This document shows positions 29,432 to 37,490 of a DNA stretch of 64,000 nt, in pieces. The translations under genes and the position numbers were made by a program. The notes below the pieces were generated by a model, which was not told the origin of the DNA, ran no database searches, and saw only the letters and a program-made list of their open reading frames with translations. Every line of letters begins with the position of its first letter. The stretch's first letter is position 1. Source of the stretch: Acidimicrobiales bacterium (GTDB lineage Bacteria; Actinomycetota; Acidimicrobiia; Acidimicrobiales; Acidimicrobilacustridaceae). The stretch covers positions 1 through 64,000 of the forward strand of contig JALOLR010000012.1 in NCBI GenBank assembly GCA_025455885.1, written 5' to 3'.

Positions 29432-29830
29432 GTGAGCTTCGGACCCGGTGCGATCAAGGGGGCAGCGTCTCCCGGTGAGATCGACTACCGCTTGGCGCGC
29501 CAGCACCTGGTGGCGGAGTACCGGCGGGGACGCCTCGCCCGCCACGAGGTGTGCGACGCCCACCCCGAGCTCGTGCGCGCCGCTCGTGAGGTGGGTGAGC
29601 CCTCCCGTCTCGACTGCCCGATCTGCGACGACCACAAGCTCGTCCTGGTCTCCTACGTCTTCGGCCCCCGCCTCCCCAGCCACGGTCGCTGCATCACCTC
29701 GGCCGCCGAGTTGAAGGGCTTCGCCCGGCGCTCCGGCGAGTTCTCCTGCTACGTCGTCGAGGTCTGCCCGGCGTGCCACTGGAACCACCTCGCCCGCACG
29801 TTCGTGCTGAGCCCGGCCCGCTCGGCGTGA
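29432..29830 (+). CDS. DUF5318 family protein, zinc-ribbon-like
   Basis: 132 residues. The conserved N-terminal region IDYRLARQHLVAEYRRGRL is followed by two Cys pairs, LDCPICDDHK and VEVCPACHWNH, spaced like a zinc ribbon, and by LVSYVFGPRLPSHGRC. DUF5318 genes sit immediately before ponA in actinobacteria (Rv0049-Rv0050 in M. tuberculosis) and the order is kept here: ponA starts 7 bp after its stop. No function is established. GTG 29432 was chosen because the protein then starts like family members; the frame upstream is open but not protein-like. Confidence 0.85.
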   Translation: MSFGPGAIKGAASPGEIDYRLARQHLVAEYRRGRLARHEVCDAHPELVRAAREVGEPSRLDCPICDDHKLVLVSYVFGPRLPSHGRCITSAAELKGFARRSGEFSCYVVEVCPACHWNHLARTFVLSPARSA

Positions 29831-29837
29831 GGCGCTG

Positions 29838-32030
29838 ATGGCCGCCTCTCCGTCCTCCGGCGCGCGTCCGGTCGGCCGGCGCGAGCGTCGCCGTCGCCGC
29901 CGTGCCGAGCAGGGCACGGTGGTGTGGCGCTGGCGGCGGGCCTGGTTCGTGCTCGCCGTGCTCTTCGTGTTCGCCGTGTCGGGAGCGGGCTATCTCTTCA
30001 GCCAGGTGCCGCTTCCCGACACCGACCCGCCGCAGCTGCAGACGACCTTCATCTGTCCTGCCGAGGTGACCACCGACTGCAACCAGGACAACTCGATCGC
30101 GCAGCTGAGCGGCGGGGTCGACCGGGTCAACGTCACCTACGACCGGTTGCCGCCGGTGCTCATCGACGCCGTGCTGGCCGCCGAGGACCGGGAGTTCTAC
30201 GACCACAGCGGCGTCGACCCCGTCGGCATCGCCCGGGCGTTGTGGGCCAACCTCCGCAACCAGGACGTCCAGCAGGGCGGGTCCACCATCACCCAGCAGT
30301 ACGTCAAGAACGTGTATCTCACCCAGGAGCGCACCTACACCCGCAAGATCAGGGAGGCGGCCCTGGCCGTCAAGCTCGAGCGGGAGCTGCCGAAGCAGGA
30401 GATCCTGCTGCGCTACCTCAACACCATCTACTTCGGTCGCGGCGCGTACGGGGTCGAGGCGGCGTCGCGCACGTACTTCGACAAGCCCGTGGAGCAGCTC
30501 ACCCTCCCCGAGGCGGCCTACCTCGCCGGGCTCATCCGGGCCCCCGAGACGGCCGACGCCAACCGGGCGGCCGACGACGCCGTCAACGCCTCGAACCTCC
30601 TCACCGCCACGCGGCGTCGCGACTCGGTGCTCGACGCCATGCTCGAGGTGGGCTCCATCACACCGGAGGAGCACGCCGCGGCCACGGCCTCGGCGTTCGA
30701 GACGGTCGTCCCCCGCACGGTCCAGCGGAACTTCGGTCGGGTCGCCAACCCCGAGTGGGGCACGGAGTACTACGTGGACCACGTCCGCCAGTGGCTCGTC
30801 CGTGAGGCGGGCTTCACGGACGAACAGGTCTTCGGCGGCGGTCTGCGGGTGTACTCCACCATCCAGATGGATCGGCAGCGGGCGGCCGCGGAGGCCGTGA
30901 ACTCCACCCTGGACGACCCGGACGACCCGGCGGGTGCCCTGGTGGCCATCGACGACGTGGGTGCGGTGCGGGCCATGTACGGGGGCGACGACTACCAGGC
31001 GTCGGAGGTCAACCTGGCCACCGGCGTCCTCGGGGGTGGTGGGGGTCGTCAACCGGGGTCGTCGTTCAAGCCGTTCGCGCTGGCCGAGGCCGTCGCCCAG
31101 GGCATCCCCCTCGACAAGACCTACAACGCGCCCGCCAAGCTCGTGATCCCCGACGCCAACGAGGGTGAGGACTGGGAGGTCGGCAACTACGGCGACGCCG
31201 GGCTCGGTCGACTGGACCTCGTCGAGGCGACGGCGAAGTCGTCGAACACGGCGTACGCCCAGTTGATGCTGGAGGTCGGTCCCGAGAACGTGGTGGCCAT
31301 GGCGAAGCGGTTGGGCATCACCAGCCCCCTGGATCCGTATCCGGCCACGGTCCTCGGCACCGAGGAGGTCTCCGTGCTCGACATGGCCTCCGCCTACTCG
31401 ACCTTCGCGGACGGTGGCGTCCACATCGATCCCTACGTCGTGACCCGTGTGACCGACGCCCTCGGGGTGGTGCTGTGGGAGAACGAGGTGACGCCCGACC
31501 GGGTGCTCGACGCCGAGCAGGTGAAGCAGGTCAACTGGGCGCTCAACCAGGTCGTCGAGGGCGGGACGGGCACCGAGGCCCGGTTCGGCCAGCCGGCGGC
31601 CGGCAAGACGGGCACCACCGACGAGTACAAGGACGCATGGTTCGTCGGTTACACGTGTCGGCTCACCGCGGCGGTGTGGGTCGGGTACCCCGGTACCGAG
31701 GAACGGCTGATGAAGGACGTGAAGGGCATCGAGGTCACCGGGGGCTCGTTGCCGGCGGAGATCTGGCGGAAGTTCATGGTCGAGGCCACCGACGGCCTCG
31801 AGGCCTGTGAGTTCGAGCGGCCCGCGGCCGGCTCCGAGGTGCAACCCGACGACACCACGCCCCCGGCGGCGCCGCCGCCGTCCGAGGCCCCGCCCGCCGA
31901 CGAGCCTCCTCCGCCCACTACCGCGCCGCCGACCACGGCCCCCGCGCCGCCGCCGACCACCGCGCCGCCCCCGACGCGCCCCCCGCCCTCGACGGCGCCG
32001 CCGGGCACCCCCACGACGCTCGCCGGCTGA
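29838..32030 (+). CDS. ponA: Class A bifunctional penicillin-binding protein (PonA)
   Basis: 730-residue peptidoglycan glycosyltransferase/transpeptidase. A basic cytoplasmic N terminus (RRERRRRRRAEQG) precedes a membrane helix (AWFVLAVLFVFAVSGAGYLF). The GT51 domain has the catalytic AAEDREFYDHSGVDPVGIAR and QGGSTITQQYVKNVYL. The transpeptidase domain has SSFKPFAL (SxxK), SSNTAY (SxN) and GKTGTTDEYKDAWFVGY (KTG). A Pro/Thr-rich extracellular tail of about 60 residues (PPTTAPAPPPTTAPP) ends the protein. All catalytic residues are present. It is expected to be an essential wall synthase under Ser/Thr kinase control, as in mycobacteria. Confidence 0.96.
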   Translation: MAASPSSGARPVGRRERRRRRRAEQGTVVWRWRRAWFVLAVLFVFAVSGAGYLFSQVPLPDTDPPQLQTTFICPAEVTTDCNQDNSIAQLSGGVDRVNVTYDRLPPVLIDAVLAAEDREFYDHSGVDPVGIARALWANLRNQDVQQGGSTITQQYVKNVYLTQERTYTRKIREAALAVKLERELPKQEILLRYLNTIYFGRGAYGVEAASRTYFDKPVEQLTLPEAAYLAGLIRAPETADANRAADDAVNASNLLTATRRRDSVLDAMLEVGSITPEEHAAATASAFETVVPRTVQRNFGRVANPEWGTEYYVDHVRQWLVREAGFTDEQVFGGGLRVYSTIQMDRQRAAAEAVNSTLDDPDDPAGALVAIDDVGAVRAMYGGDDYQASEVNLATGVLGGGGGRQPGSSFKPFALAEAVAQGIPLDKTYNAPAKLVIPDANEGEDWEVGNYGDAGLGRLDLVEATAKSSNTAYAQLMLEVGPENVVAMAKRLGITSPLDPYPATVLGTEEVSVLDMASAYSTFADGGVHIDPYVVTRVTDALGVVLWENEVTPDRVLDAEQVKQVNWALNQVVEGGTGTEARFGQPAAGKTGTTDEYKDAWFVGYTCRLTAAVWVGYPGTEERLMKDVKGIEVTGGSLPAEIWRKFMVEATDGLEACEFERPAAGSEVQPDDTTPPAAPPPSEAPPADEPPPPTTAPPTTAPAPPPTTAPPPTRPPPSTAPPGTPTTLAG

Positions 32031-32051
32031 GGCCCCGGGCTCCACGTCGGC

Positions 32052-32071
32052 GCGCCCCGCCGCCGGGGCGC
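32052..32071 (+). terminator. Hairpin after ponA
   Basis: GCGCCCC (32052-32058) pairs with GGGGCGC (32065-32071) around a 6-nt loop. There is no T-run, as is common in this genome. It lies 22 bp after the ponA stop and before the panB promoter. Confidence 0.45.
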
Positions 32072-32104
32072 AGCGCCATCTGGCGGTCCGCCGTCGACCG
32101 TGGG

Positions 32105-32110
32105 TAGCGT
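32105..32110 (+). promoter_or_regulatory. -10 element (TAGCGT) upstream of panB
   Basis: TAGCGT lies 52 nt before the panB ATG. Downstream of it GGAGG (ending about 8 nt before ATG 32163) gives a normal leader with a ribosome site, unlike the leaderless cases. Confidence 0.4.
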
Positions 32111-32162
32111 TCGGGTACCGCCGGCAGCCGAGGGGCGCCGGACGGACAACTGGAGGCTCAGA

Positions 32163-33026
32163 ATGAGCGCACGTCACACCGTGCCCTCCGTCCAGGCCCG
32201 CAAGGCCGGACGGGGTGGCGAACCGCTGGTGATGGTGACCGCCTACGACGCTCCCGGGGCGCGGATGGTCGACGAGGCCGGGGTCGACATGATCCTGGTG
32301 GGCGACTCGTTGGCCATGGTGGTGCTCGGCTACGACGACACCCTGTCGGTGACCGTCGAGGACATGGCGCACCACACGGCCGCAGTGGCCCGGGCGAAGC
32401 CGTCGGCGTTGGTGGTGGCCGACCTCCCGTGGCTCAGCTACCACGTCTCGGTGCCGGACACCGTGGTCAACGCGGCGTCGCTGGTGCGGGCGGGCGCCCA
32501 GGCGGTGAAGCTCGAGGGCGGCCGCAAGCGGGTGCCGATGGTGGAGGCGCTCGTCGATGCCGAGATCCCGGTCATGGGCCACATCGGGCTCACCCCCCAG
32601 TCGGTGAACGCCATGGGCGGGTTCAAGGTGCAGGGTCGACGCCATGCCGCGGCGCTCGCCCTCGTCGACGACGCCAAGGCGCTGGCCCACGCCGGTTGCT
32701 TCGCCCTCGTCCTCGAGGGCATTCCCGACGAGGTCGCTGCCATGGTCACCGACGCCGTCGACATCCCCACGATCGGGATCGGGGCCGGCGCCCACTGCGA
32801 CGGCCAGGTGCTCGTGCTGCACGACCTGTTGGGCATCGAGGACCGCATCACCCCCAAGTTCGTGCGCCGCTACGCCTCGGTGAAGGCCGATGCGGTGGAC
32901 GCCATCGGCCGGTTCGCCCGTGACGTGCGCGAGGGGCGATTCCCGGCGGCCGACGAGAGCTACCACCTGTCCGGCGCCGAGGCCGAGAGCCTGGGCCTGT
33001 ACGGGAGCGCTGCCGAGACCGCGTGA
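32163..33026 (+). CDS. panB: 3-methyl-2-oxobutanoate hydroxymethyltransferase
   Basis: 287-residue first enzyme of pantothenate/CoA synthesis; it transfers a hydroxymethyl group from methylene-tetrahydrofolate to alpha-ketoisovalerate. Signatures are VMVTAYDAPGARMVDEAGVD, ILVGDSLAMVVLGYDDTLSV (metal-binding Asp), KLEGG, and GHIGLTPQSVNAMGGFKVQG. The C-terminal IPTIGIGAGAHCDGQVLVLH is highly conserved. ATG 32163 has a GGAGG site. No panC or panD is adjacent. Its stop overlaps the next gene (GTGA). Confidence 0.96.
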   Translation: MSARHTVPSVQARKAGRGGEPLVMVTAYDAPGARMVDEAGVDMILVGDSLAMVVLGYDDTLSVTVEDMAHHTAAVARAKPSALVVADLPWLSYHVSVPDTVVNAASLVRAGAQAVKLEGGRKRVPMVEALVDAEIPVMGHIGLTPQSVNAMGGFKVQGRRHAAALALVDDAKALAHAGCFALVLEGIPDEVAAMVTDAVDIPTIGIGAGAHCDGQVLVLHDLLGIEDRITPKFVRRYASVKADAVDAIGRFARDVREGRFPAADESYHLSGAEAESLGLYGSAAETA

Positions 33027-33634
33027 CCGGCCCGATGTCGGCGAGGGGTCGTTCCCCCGGAGCACGGTGGGCCCGATCCGCGGTGCTCGCGCTCGCCCTC
33101 CTCGCCCTCCTCGCGGCGACGGCGCTGTCGGGTTGTTCGGACGAGTCGCCCTCCGCCGGCCCGTCGCTGGTGGCGCCCGAGGGCTTCACGGCCGTCACGC
33201 TGCTCGTCACGCGAGCCGACGGCGAGGTGGTCGAGTGGTGCGTCTGGTTGGCCGACGACGCCGCCGAACGGGCCCGGGGGCTGATGGAGGTCACGGACCC
33301 CGGACTCGGGGGCAGGGCGGGGATGGCGTTCGTGTGGCCCGACGACACGAGCGGCAGCTTCTACATGCGCAACACCCGCCTCCCGCTGTCGATCGCCTTC
33401 ATCGACGCCTCGGGGCGGGTGGTGTCCGAGGCCGACATGGAACCGTGCCCCGACGAGGTGGCGGACTGTCCGCTCACCGGCGCGGCCGGGCCCTATCGGT
33501 GGGCCCTCGAGGTGCCCCAGGGCGGGTTGGCCCGACTCGGGATCGAGGAGGACAGCACCCTGCGGTTGGCCGGGGACTGCGCGTCGGGGCCGTCGTCGGC
33601 GCCGACCGGGGCGGGCCCCGTCGCCGCGGTGTGA
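33023..33634 (+). CDS. DUF192 lipoprotein
   Basis: 203 residues. A lipoprotein signal peptide, LALALLALLAATALSGC, ends in the lipobox Cys. The DUF192 domain follows: VWLADDAAERARGLMEVT, GMAFVWPDDTSGSFYMRNT, LPLSIAFIDASGRVV and a C-terminal YRWALEVPQGGLARLGI. DUF192 proteins are small secreted beta-rich domains of unknown function. The GTG at 33023 overlaps the panB stop, which suggests coupling. It would be anchored on the outer face of the membrane. Confidence 0.85.
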   Translation: MTGPMSARGRSPGARWARSAVLALALLALLAATALSGCSDESPSAGPSLVAPEGFTAVTLLVTRADGEVVEWCVWLADDAAERARGLMEVTDPGLGGRAGMAFVWPDDTSGSFYMRNTRLPLSIAFIDASGRVVSEADMEPCPDEVADCPLTGAAGPYRWALEVPQGGLARLGIEEDSTLRLAGDCASGPSSAPTGAGPVAAV

Positions 33635-33774
33635 GCCGGGCGGCCGAACGTCGGGTCGGCGCACCCTCGGCCCACTCGGGGATCCGTCCGCTGTCCCACC
33701 CCCCGGGCACACTGCTCTCGTCGGGCCGGCCGGTCGGCCCCACGCAACGGCGTCGTCCACGAGCCGGCGCGAAG

Positions 33775-33837
33775 CGTCGGGACACCTGGCGCCGGGACAG
33801 CTGACGTCGGGACGGCTCCGGTGCGCAGTCGGGACGC
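33775..33837. repeat. Short tandem-like TCGGGAC repeats upstream of rpsF
   Basis: The 327-bp gap between the DUF192 gene and rpsF holds four copies of (T/C)CGGGAC, starting at 33777, 33792, 33807 and 33829. The first three are spaced exactly 15 bp apart. They lie 27-90 bp upstream of the candidate rpsF -10 element, so an activator or repressor binding array is possible. The rest of the gap shows no open frame that looks coding and no RNA gene that I could recognise. Confidence 0.45.
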
Positions 33838-33863
33838 CTTTGGGAACCAGGCGCCCCGTCCGG

Positions 33864-33869
33864 TAGGGT
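33864..33869 (+). promoter_or_regulatory. -10 element (TAGGGT) of the rpsF operon
   Basis: TAGGGT lies 93 nt before the rpsF ATG, implying a leader of about 85 nt. The leader has GC-rich complementary segments (33900-33945) that could fold; an S6:S18-binding leader is known upstream of rpsF in other bacteria but could not be verified here. GGGAGG lies 12 nt before ATG 33962. Confidence 0.45.
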
Positions 33870-33961
33870 CCCAGGGTCCAATCAAGCCCTGCTCCGTGCT
33901 GACGGGGCCCCGCTGGTCCCCGAGGAGGGCCCACGGGTCCAGAGGGAGGTGTGCGCTCGCC

Positions 33962-34306
33962 ATGCGGGCCTACGAACTCATGATCATCTTCGACGGCGAT
34001 CTCGACGACGCCGCCGTGACCGAACAGCTGGCCTCCGTCGACACGGCCGTCCAGGCCGGCGGCGGGCGCATCGCCAACCGCGACCTGTGGGGCCGTCGGC
34101 GTTTCGCCTACGAGATCAACCACAAGTGGGAAGGCATCTACGTCGTGCTCGAGATCGTGACCGAGGGTCGCGACCTGCACGAGGTCGAGCGTCAGCTCCA
34201 TCTCGCGGACGCCGTCGTCCGCCACAAGGCACTGCGCCTCCCCGACCGTGAAGCGGCCCGTCGTGGCCTCGTCGGCGAGGCGACCCCGGTCGCCGAGGCC
34301 GGCTGA
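33962..34306 (+). CDS. rpsF: 30S ribosomal protein S6
   Basis: 114-residue primary component of the S6:S18 pair on the 30S platform. Family pattern: MRAYELMIIFDGDLDDAAVT, GGRIANRDLWGRRRFAYEIN and EGIYVVLEIV, with the C-terminal LHLADAVVRHKALRLP. It is the first gene of rpsF-ssb-rpsR-rplI. ATG 33962 has GGGAGG upstream; the open frame from 33821 is leader. Confidence 0.96.
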   Translation: MRAYELMIIFDGDLDDAAVTEQLASVDTAVQAGGGRIANRDLWGRRRFAYEINHKWEGIYVVLEIVTEGRDLHEVERQLHLADAVVRHKALRLPDREAARRGLVGEATPVAEAG

Positions 34307-34323
34307 GTCAGGAGGTCCGTTCC

Positions 34324-34782
34324 ATGGCAGATGCACAGACGACGTTGGTGGGGAACTGCACCCGCGATCCCGAGCTGCGGTTCACCGCCTCGGGGATGCA
34401 GGTGACCACCCTGGGTCTGGCGGTCAACAACCGCCGCAAGAACAACCAGACGGGTGAGTGGGAGGAGGAGACGTCGTTCGTCGACGTCACCTGCTTCGGG
34501 CAGATGGCCGAGAACGTGGCCGAGTCCTGCACCAAGGGCAGCCGTGTGCTGGTCACCGGCCGCCTGCGGGTGCGCACCTACGACAAGCGGGACGGGGGCA
34601 CCGGGGTCTCCGTCGAGGTCGTGGCCGACGAGATCGGCCCGAGCCTGCGGTGGGCGACCGCCCAGATCACCCGCAACGAGCGGCGCGAGGGCGGCTACGA
34701 CGGCGGGCCGGGCGCGAGCGCTCCCCGTCCCCAGGCCAGCGCCCCGGCCGCCGGCTACGACACCGACGAGGAGCCCTTCTGA
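34324..34782 (+). CDS. ssb: Single-stranded DNA-binding protein
   Basis: 152-residue replication/repair protein. The OB fold begins [20 protein letters not shown] and includes [20 protein letters not shown] and [20 protein letters not shown]. The C-terminal tail ends DTDEEPF, the acidic partner-binding tip. AGGAGG lies 6 nt before ATG 34324. TGATG overlap with rpsR (34780-34784) indicates coupling. Confidence 0.96.
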   Translation: MADAQTTLVGNCTRDPELRFTASGMQVTTLGLAVNNRRKNNQTGEWEEETSFVDVTCFGQMAENVAESCTKGSRVLVTGRLRVRTYDKRDGGTGVSVEVVADEIGPSLRWATAQITRNERREGGYDGGPGASAPRPQASAPAAGYDTDEEPF

Positions 34783-35243
34783 TGGCGAAGACCACCGCCC
34801 CCAAGCGGGGCAAGAACAAGGACAACGCTCGCAGGAGCAAGAAGAAGATCAGCGTCCTGAACCAGGAGAAGATCGACTACGTCGATTACAAGGACATCAA
34901 CCTCCTGCGTCGCTTCATGTCCGATCGGGCCAAGATCCGGGCCCGTCGCGTCACCGGCAACGACTCCCAGCAGCAGCGCGAGATCGCCCGGGCCATCAAG
35001 AACGCCCGGGAGATGGCCCTGCTCCCCTACGCCACGAAGGTCACGACGCAGCGAGGCGGTCGTGACCGTGGCGAGCGCGGCGACCGGGGCGACCGGGGCG
35101 ATCGCGGGCCCCGTCCCGAGGCCGCCATCGAGACCGAGACCGTGGCCGTCGAGGGTGTGACCGTCGACGGTGAGGAGACCTTCGAGGTCGTCGAGACCGT
35201 CGAGGCCGTCGAGGCCACGATCGCGGAGGAGGCGTCGGAGTGA
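34782..35243 (+). CDS. rpsR: 30S ribosomal protein S18 with a long C-terminal extension
   Basis: 153 residues, about twice the usual 75-90. The S18 core is complete: [40 protein letters not shown], and [20 protein letters not shown]. After YATKV a tail of about 60 residues follows, first Arg/Gly/Asp repeats ([19 protein letters not shown]), then an acidic Val/Glu segment ([20 protein letters not shown]). The reading frame is uninterrupted up to the GTGA overlap with rplI, so it is not a sequencing artefact at the end. It starts inside the ssb stop. Confidence 0.95.
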   Translation: MAKTTAPKRGKNKDNARRSKKKISVLNQEKIDYVDYKDINLLRRFMSDRAKIRARRVTGNDSQQQREIARAIKNAREMALLPYATKVTTQRGGRDRGERGDRGDRGDRGPRPEAAIETETVAVEGVTVDGEETFEVVETVEAVEATIAEEASE

Positions 35244-35686
35244 AGCTCCTGTTGCGAGCCGACGTCCAGGGCGTCGGCAAGAAGGGCGACCTCGTGGAGG
35301 TCGCCGACGGCTACGGACGCAACTTCCTGCTCCCGAAGGGCTTCGCCGTCGTGGCCTCGCCGGGCGTCGAGCAGCAGGCCGCGGCGATGCGCCGCAGCCG
35401 TGACCTGAAGGACGCCGCCGACCGCGCCGGCGCGGAGGAGATCGCCAAGGTGCTCGTCCCCGCCGTCGTCACGGTCACCGAGCGTGCATCCGAGGAAGGC
35501 CGGCTCTTCGGGTCGGTGTCGTCCCACGACGTCCTCGTGGCCGTGGCCGAGCAGACCGGCATCGAGCTCGAGCGCCGCCACCTGCTCCTCGACGAGGCCA
35601 TCAAGACCGTCGGCACCCACGCCGTGCCGGTCCGCCTGCACAGCGACGTGGAGTTCCAGGTGACCCTCGAGGTGGTCGCGGGCTGA
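35240..35686 (+). CDS. rplI: 50S ribosomal protein L9
   Basis: 148-residue ribosomal protein. The N-terminal rRNA-binding domain reads [20 protein letters not shown] followed by [12 protein letters not shown] long connecting helix ([20 protein letters not shown]) joins the C-terminal domain, [23 protein letters not shown] 35240 overlaps the rpsR stop. It is the last gene of the operon, ending 27 bp before a strong hairpin. Confidence 0.96.
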   Translation: MKLLLRADVQGVGKKGDLVEVADGYGRNFLLPKGFAVVASPGVEQQAAAMRRSRDLKDAADRAGAEEIAKVLVPAVVTVTERASEEGRLFGSVSSHDVLVAVAEQTGIELERRHLLLDEAIKTVGTHAVPVRLHSDVEFQVTLEVVAG

Positions 35687-35713
35687 GTCGCCGCGACCGT
35701 CGGGTGCTCCAGC

Positions 35714-35742
35714 GAGGGGGCCGGCCGCGAGGCCGGCCCCTC
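35714..35742 (+). terminator. Terminator hairpin after rplI
   Basis: GAGGGGGCCGGCC pairs with GGCCGGCCCCTC (one bulged G) around loop GCGA. The stem is about 12 bp and GC-only at its core. It follows the last gene of the rpsF operon. Confidence 0.7.
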
Positions 35743-35837
35743 GCCGTTCCCGCCCCCACCAGCGGCTTCGTGCCCAGCGTGACGACCGACACTTTTGCGC
35801 TCCAAGTCGTGCTCGGGGGCTCGGATCACAGTGACAC

Positions 35838-35982
35838 TCGTCCACAGACGGCGGCACTGCTGAACCGGGTGCACTGTCGCGCGGGGTGGGGAGACTCTTG
35901 CCATGTCCGGCATGGGCTCGTCTGACCCCGATCTTCTGTGCCCGCCCACAGCCGGCGGAGGTTGTCCACAGCCCGTCCACAG
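35838..35982. promoter_or_regulatory. DnaA-box-like sites in the 368-bp gap upstream of dnaB
   Basis: The gap 35687-36054 has no gene. It contains TCGTCCACAG (35838-35847), a perfect high-GC DnaA box TTGTCCACA (35962-35970) and CGTCCACAG (35974-35982). The last two lie 72-93 bp before the dnaB ATG. They could tie expression of the replicative helicase to DnaA, or titrate DnaA near the origin. Confidence 0.5.
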
Positions 35983-36054
35983 GGCTGTACGGGAAAAGTC
36001 CCAGGGTTGTCCGTCTAGCGATGCACAGCCCGGATGGGCGAGGGTGGCAGCGCC

Positions 36055-37413
36055 ATGACCTTCCCCGACGACGACCGTCCCGCGCCCCCCTCGGCACGGG
36101 TCCCCCCGCAGAACCTCCAGGCCGAGGAGTCCCTCCTCGGGGCGATGCTCCTGTCGAAGGACGCCATCGCCGTGGCCGCCGAGACGCTCGAGGCCGAGAA
36201 CTTCTACAAGCCGGCCCACGGGCACATCTTCGACGCCATCACCTCTCTCAGTGCCGCCGGCGAACCCGCTGATCCGGTCACCGTGGCGGACGAGCTGCGT
36301 CGCGCCGGCCTGCTCGACGCCGTCGGCGGTTCGGCCACGCTCGTCACGCTCCAGGCGGCCACGCCGGCGATCTCCAACGCCGCCCGCTACGCCAAGATCA
36401 TCGAGGAGCACGCCCTGCTGCGCCGGCTCATCGGCGTGGCCGGTGAGATCGCCGAGATGGGGTTCAGCCTCCCCGACGACGTCACCAAGACGATCGACAC
36501 CGCCGAGTCCATGGTCTTCGAGGTCGCCCAGCGCCGCGTGACCGACTCGATGGCCCCCATCCACGACCTGCTCACCGAGAACCTCGATCGCCTCGAGAGC
36601 CTCTACGACAAGGGCGACGCCATCACCGGCCTGCCGAGCGGCTTCGTCGACCTCGACGAGCTCCTCTCGGGGCTCCAGCCCAACGCCCTGCTCGTGCTCG
36701 GTGCTCGTCCGTCGATGGGCAAGACCGCCCTGGCGCTGGGCATCGCCACCCATGCCGCCATCGAGGCACGGCGTCCGGTCCTGGTCTTCAGCCTCGAGAT
36801 GGGCCAGCTCGAGCTGACCCAGCGCATGTTGTGCGCCGAAGCGCGGGTCGACTCGAAGAAGGTGCGCAACGGCAACCTCAACGAGGCCGACTGGGGCAAG
36901 ATCGCCCACGCCACCGGGCGCCTCGCCGAGGCCCCGATCTGGATCGACGACAACCCCAACCTGACGATCATGGAGATCCGCTCCAAGGCCCGCCGTCTGC
37001 GCAGCCGACTCGGCGACCTGGGCCTCGTGGTCGTCGACTACCTCCAGCTGATGACGGGCCGCTCGAACGCCGAGAACCGCCAGGTCGAGGTGTCGGAGAT
37101 CTCCCGGGGCCTGAAGATCCTCGCCCGTGAGCTCGAGTGCCCGGTGCTGGCGCTCTCCCAGCTCTCGCGTGGGCTCGAGATGCGGGCCGACAAGCGGCCG
37201 ATGCTCGCCGACCTCCGCGAGAGCGGATCCATCGAACAGGACGCCGACGTGGTGATGTTCATCTACCGCGACGACGTCTACAACCTCGATTCCCCCGACC
37301 GGGGCACCGCCGAGATCCTGGTGTCGAAGCACCGCAACGGCCCCACCGGGGTGGTCCGGCTGGCCTTCCTCGACCACTACACCAAGTTCGCCAACATGGC
37401 CCGGGGGTCCTGA
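36055..37413 (+). CDS. dnaB: Replicative DNA helicase DnaB
   Basis: 452-residue hexameric 5'-3' helicase of the replication fork. The N-terminal domain reads PPQNLQAEESLLGAMLLSKD. The RecA-like motor shows LVLGARPSMGKTALALGIAT (Walker A), VLVFSLEMGQLELTQRMLCA, LVVVDYLQLM (Walker B) and PVLALSQLSRGLE. It contains no intein, unlike several actinobacterial homologues. ATG 36055 has GAGGGTGG upstream. It stands alone after the rpsF operon, a common arrangement. Confidence 0.97.
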   Translation: MTFPDDDRPAPPSARVPPQNLQAEESLLGAMLLSKDAIAVAAETLEAENFYKPAHGHIFDAITSLSAAGEPADPVTVADELRRAGLLDAVGGSATLVTLQAATPAISNAARYAKIIEEHALLRRLIGVAGEIAEMGFSLPDDVTKTIDTAESMVFEVAQRRVTDSMAPIHDLLTENLDRLESLYDKGDAITGLPSGFVDLDELLSGLQPNALLVLGARPSMGKTALALGIATHAAIEARRPVLVFSLEMGQLELTQRMLCAEARVDSKKVRNGNLNEADWGKIAHATGRLAEAPIWIDDNPNLTIMEIRSKARRLRSRLGDLGLVVVDYLQLMTGRSNAENRQVEVSEISRGLKILARELECPVLALSQLSRGLEMRADKRPMLADLRESGSIEQDADVVMFIYRDDVYNLDSPDRGTAEILVSKHRNGPTGVVRLAFLDHYTKFANMARGS

Positions 37414-37436
37414 GACCCGACGTCGCGGTTCGGGTC
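37414..37436 (+). terminator. Hairpin directly after dnaB
   Basis: GACCCGA (37414-37420) pairs with TCGGGTC (37430-37436) around a 9-nt loop, starting at the base after the stop codon. There is a short TCGTTC follow-on but no real T-run. Confidence 0.5.
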
Positions 37437-37490
37437 GTTCGCCCGTGTCCTCTCGGAGGTGCGGTGTCTACCGTCGATGTGTGACGTGCG

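Noticed and set aside
29694-33065. Very long minus-strand frame across ponA and panB
   Set aside because: It is a shadow of two well-supported genes on the plus strand; its composition (His, Arg, Gly, Asp repeats) is typical of antisense translation.
35061-35110. GACCGGGGC-type tandem repeats in rpsR as a possible CRISPR-like or phase-variable tract
   Set aside because: Units are imperfect, 9-nt and in frame, encoding RGD repeats; this is a protein repeat.
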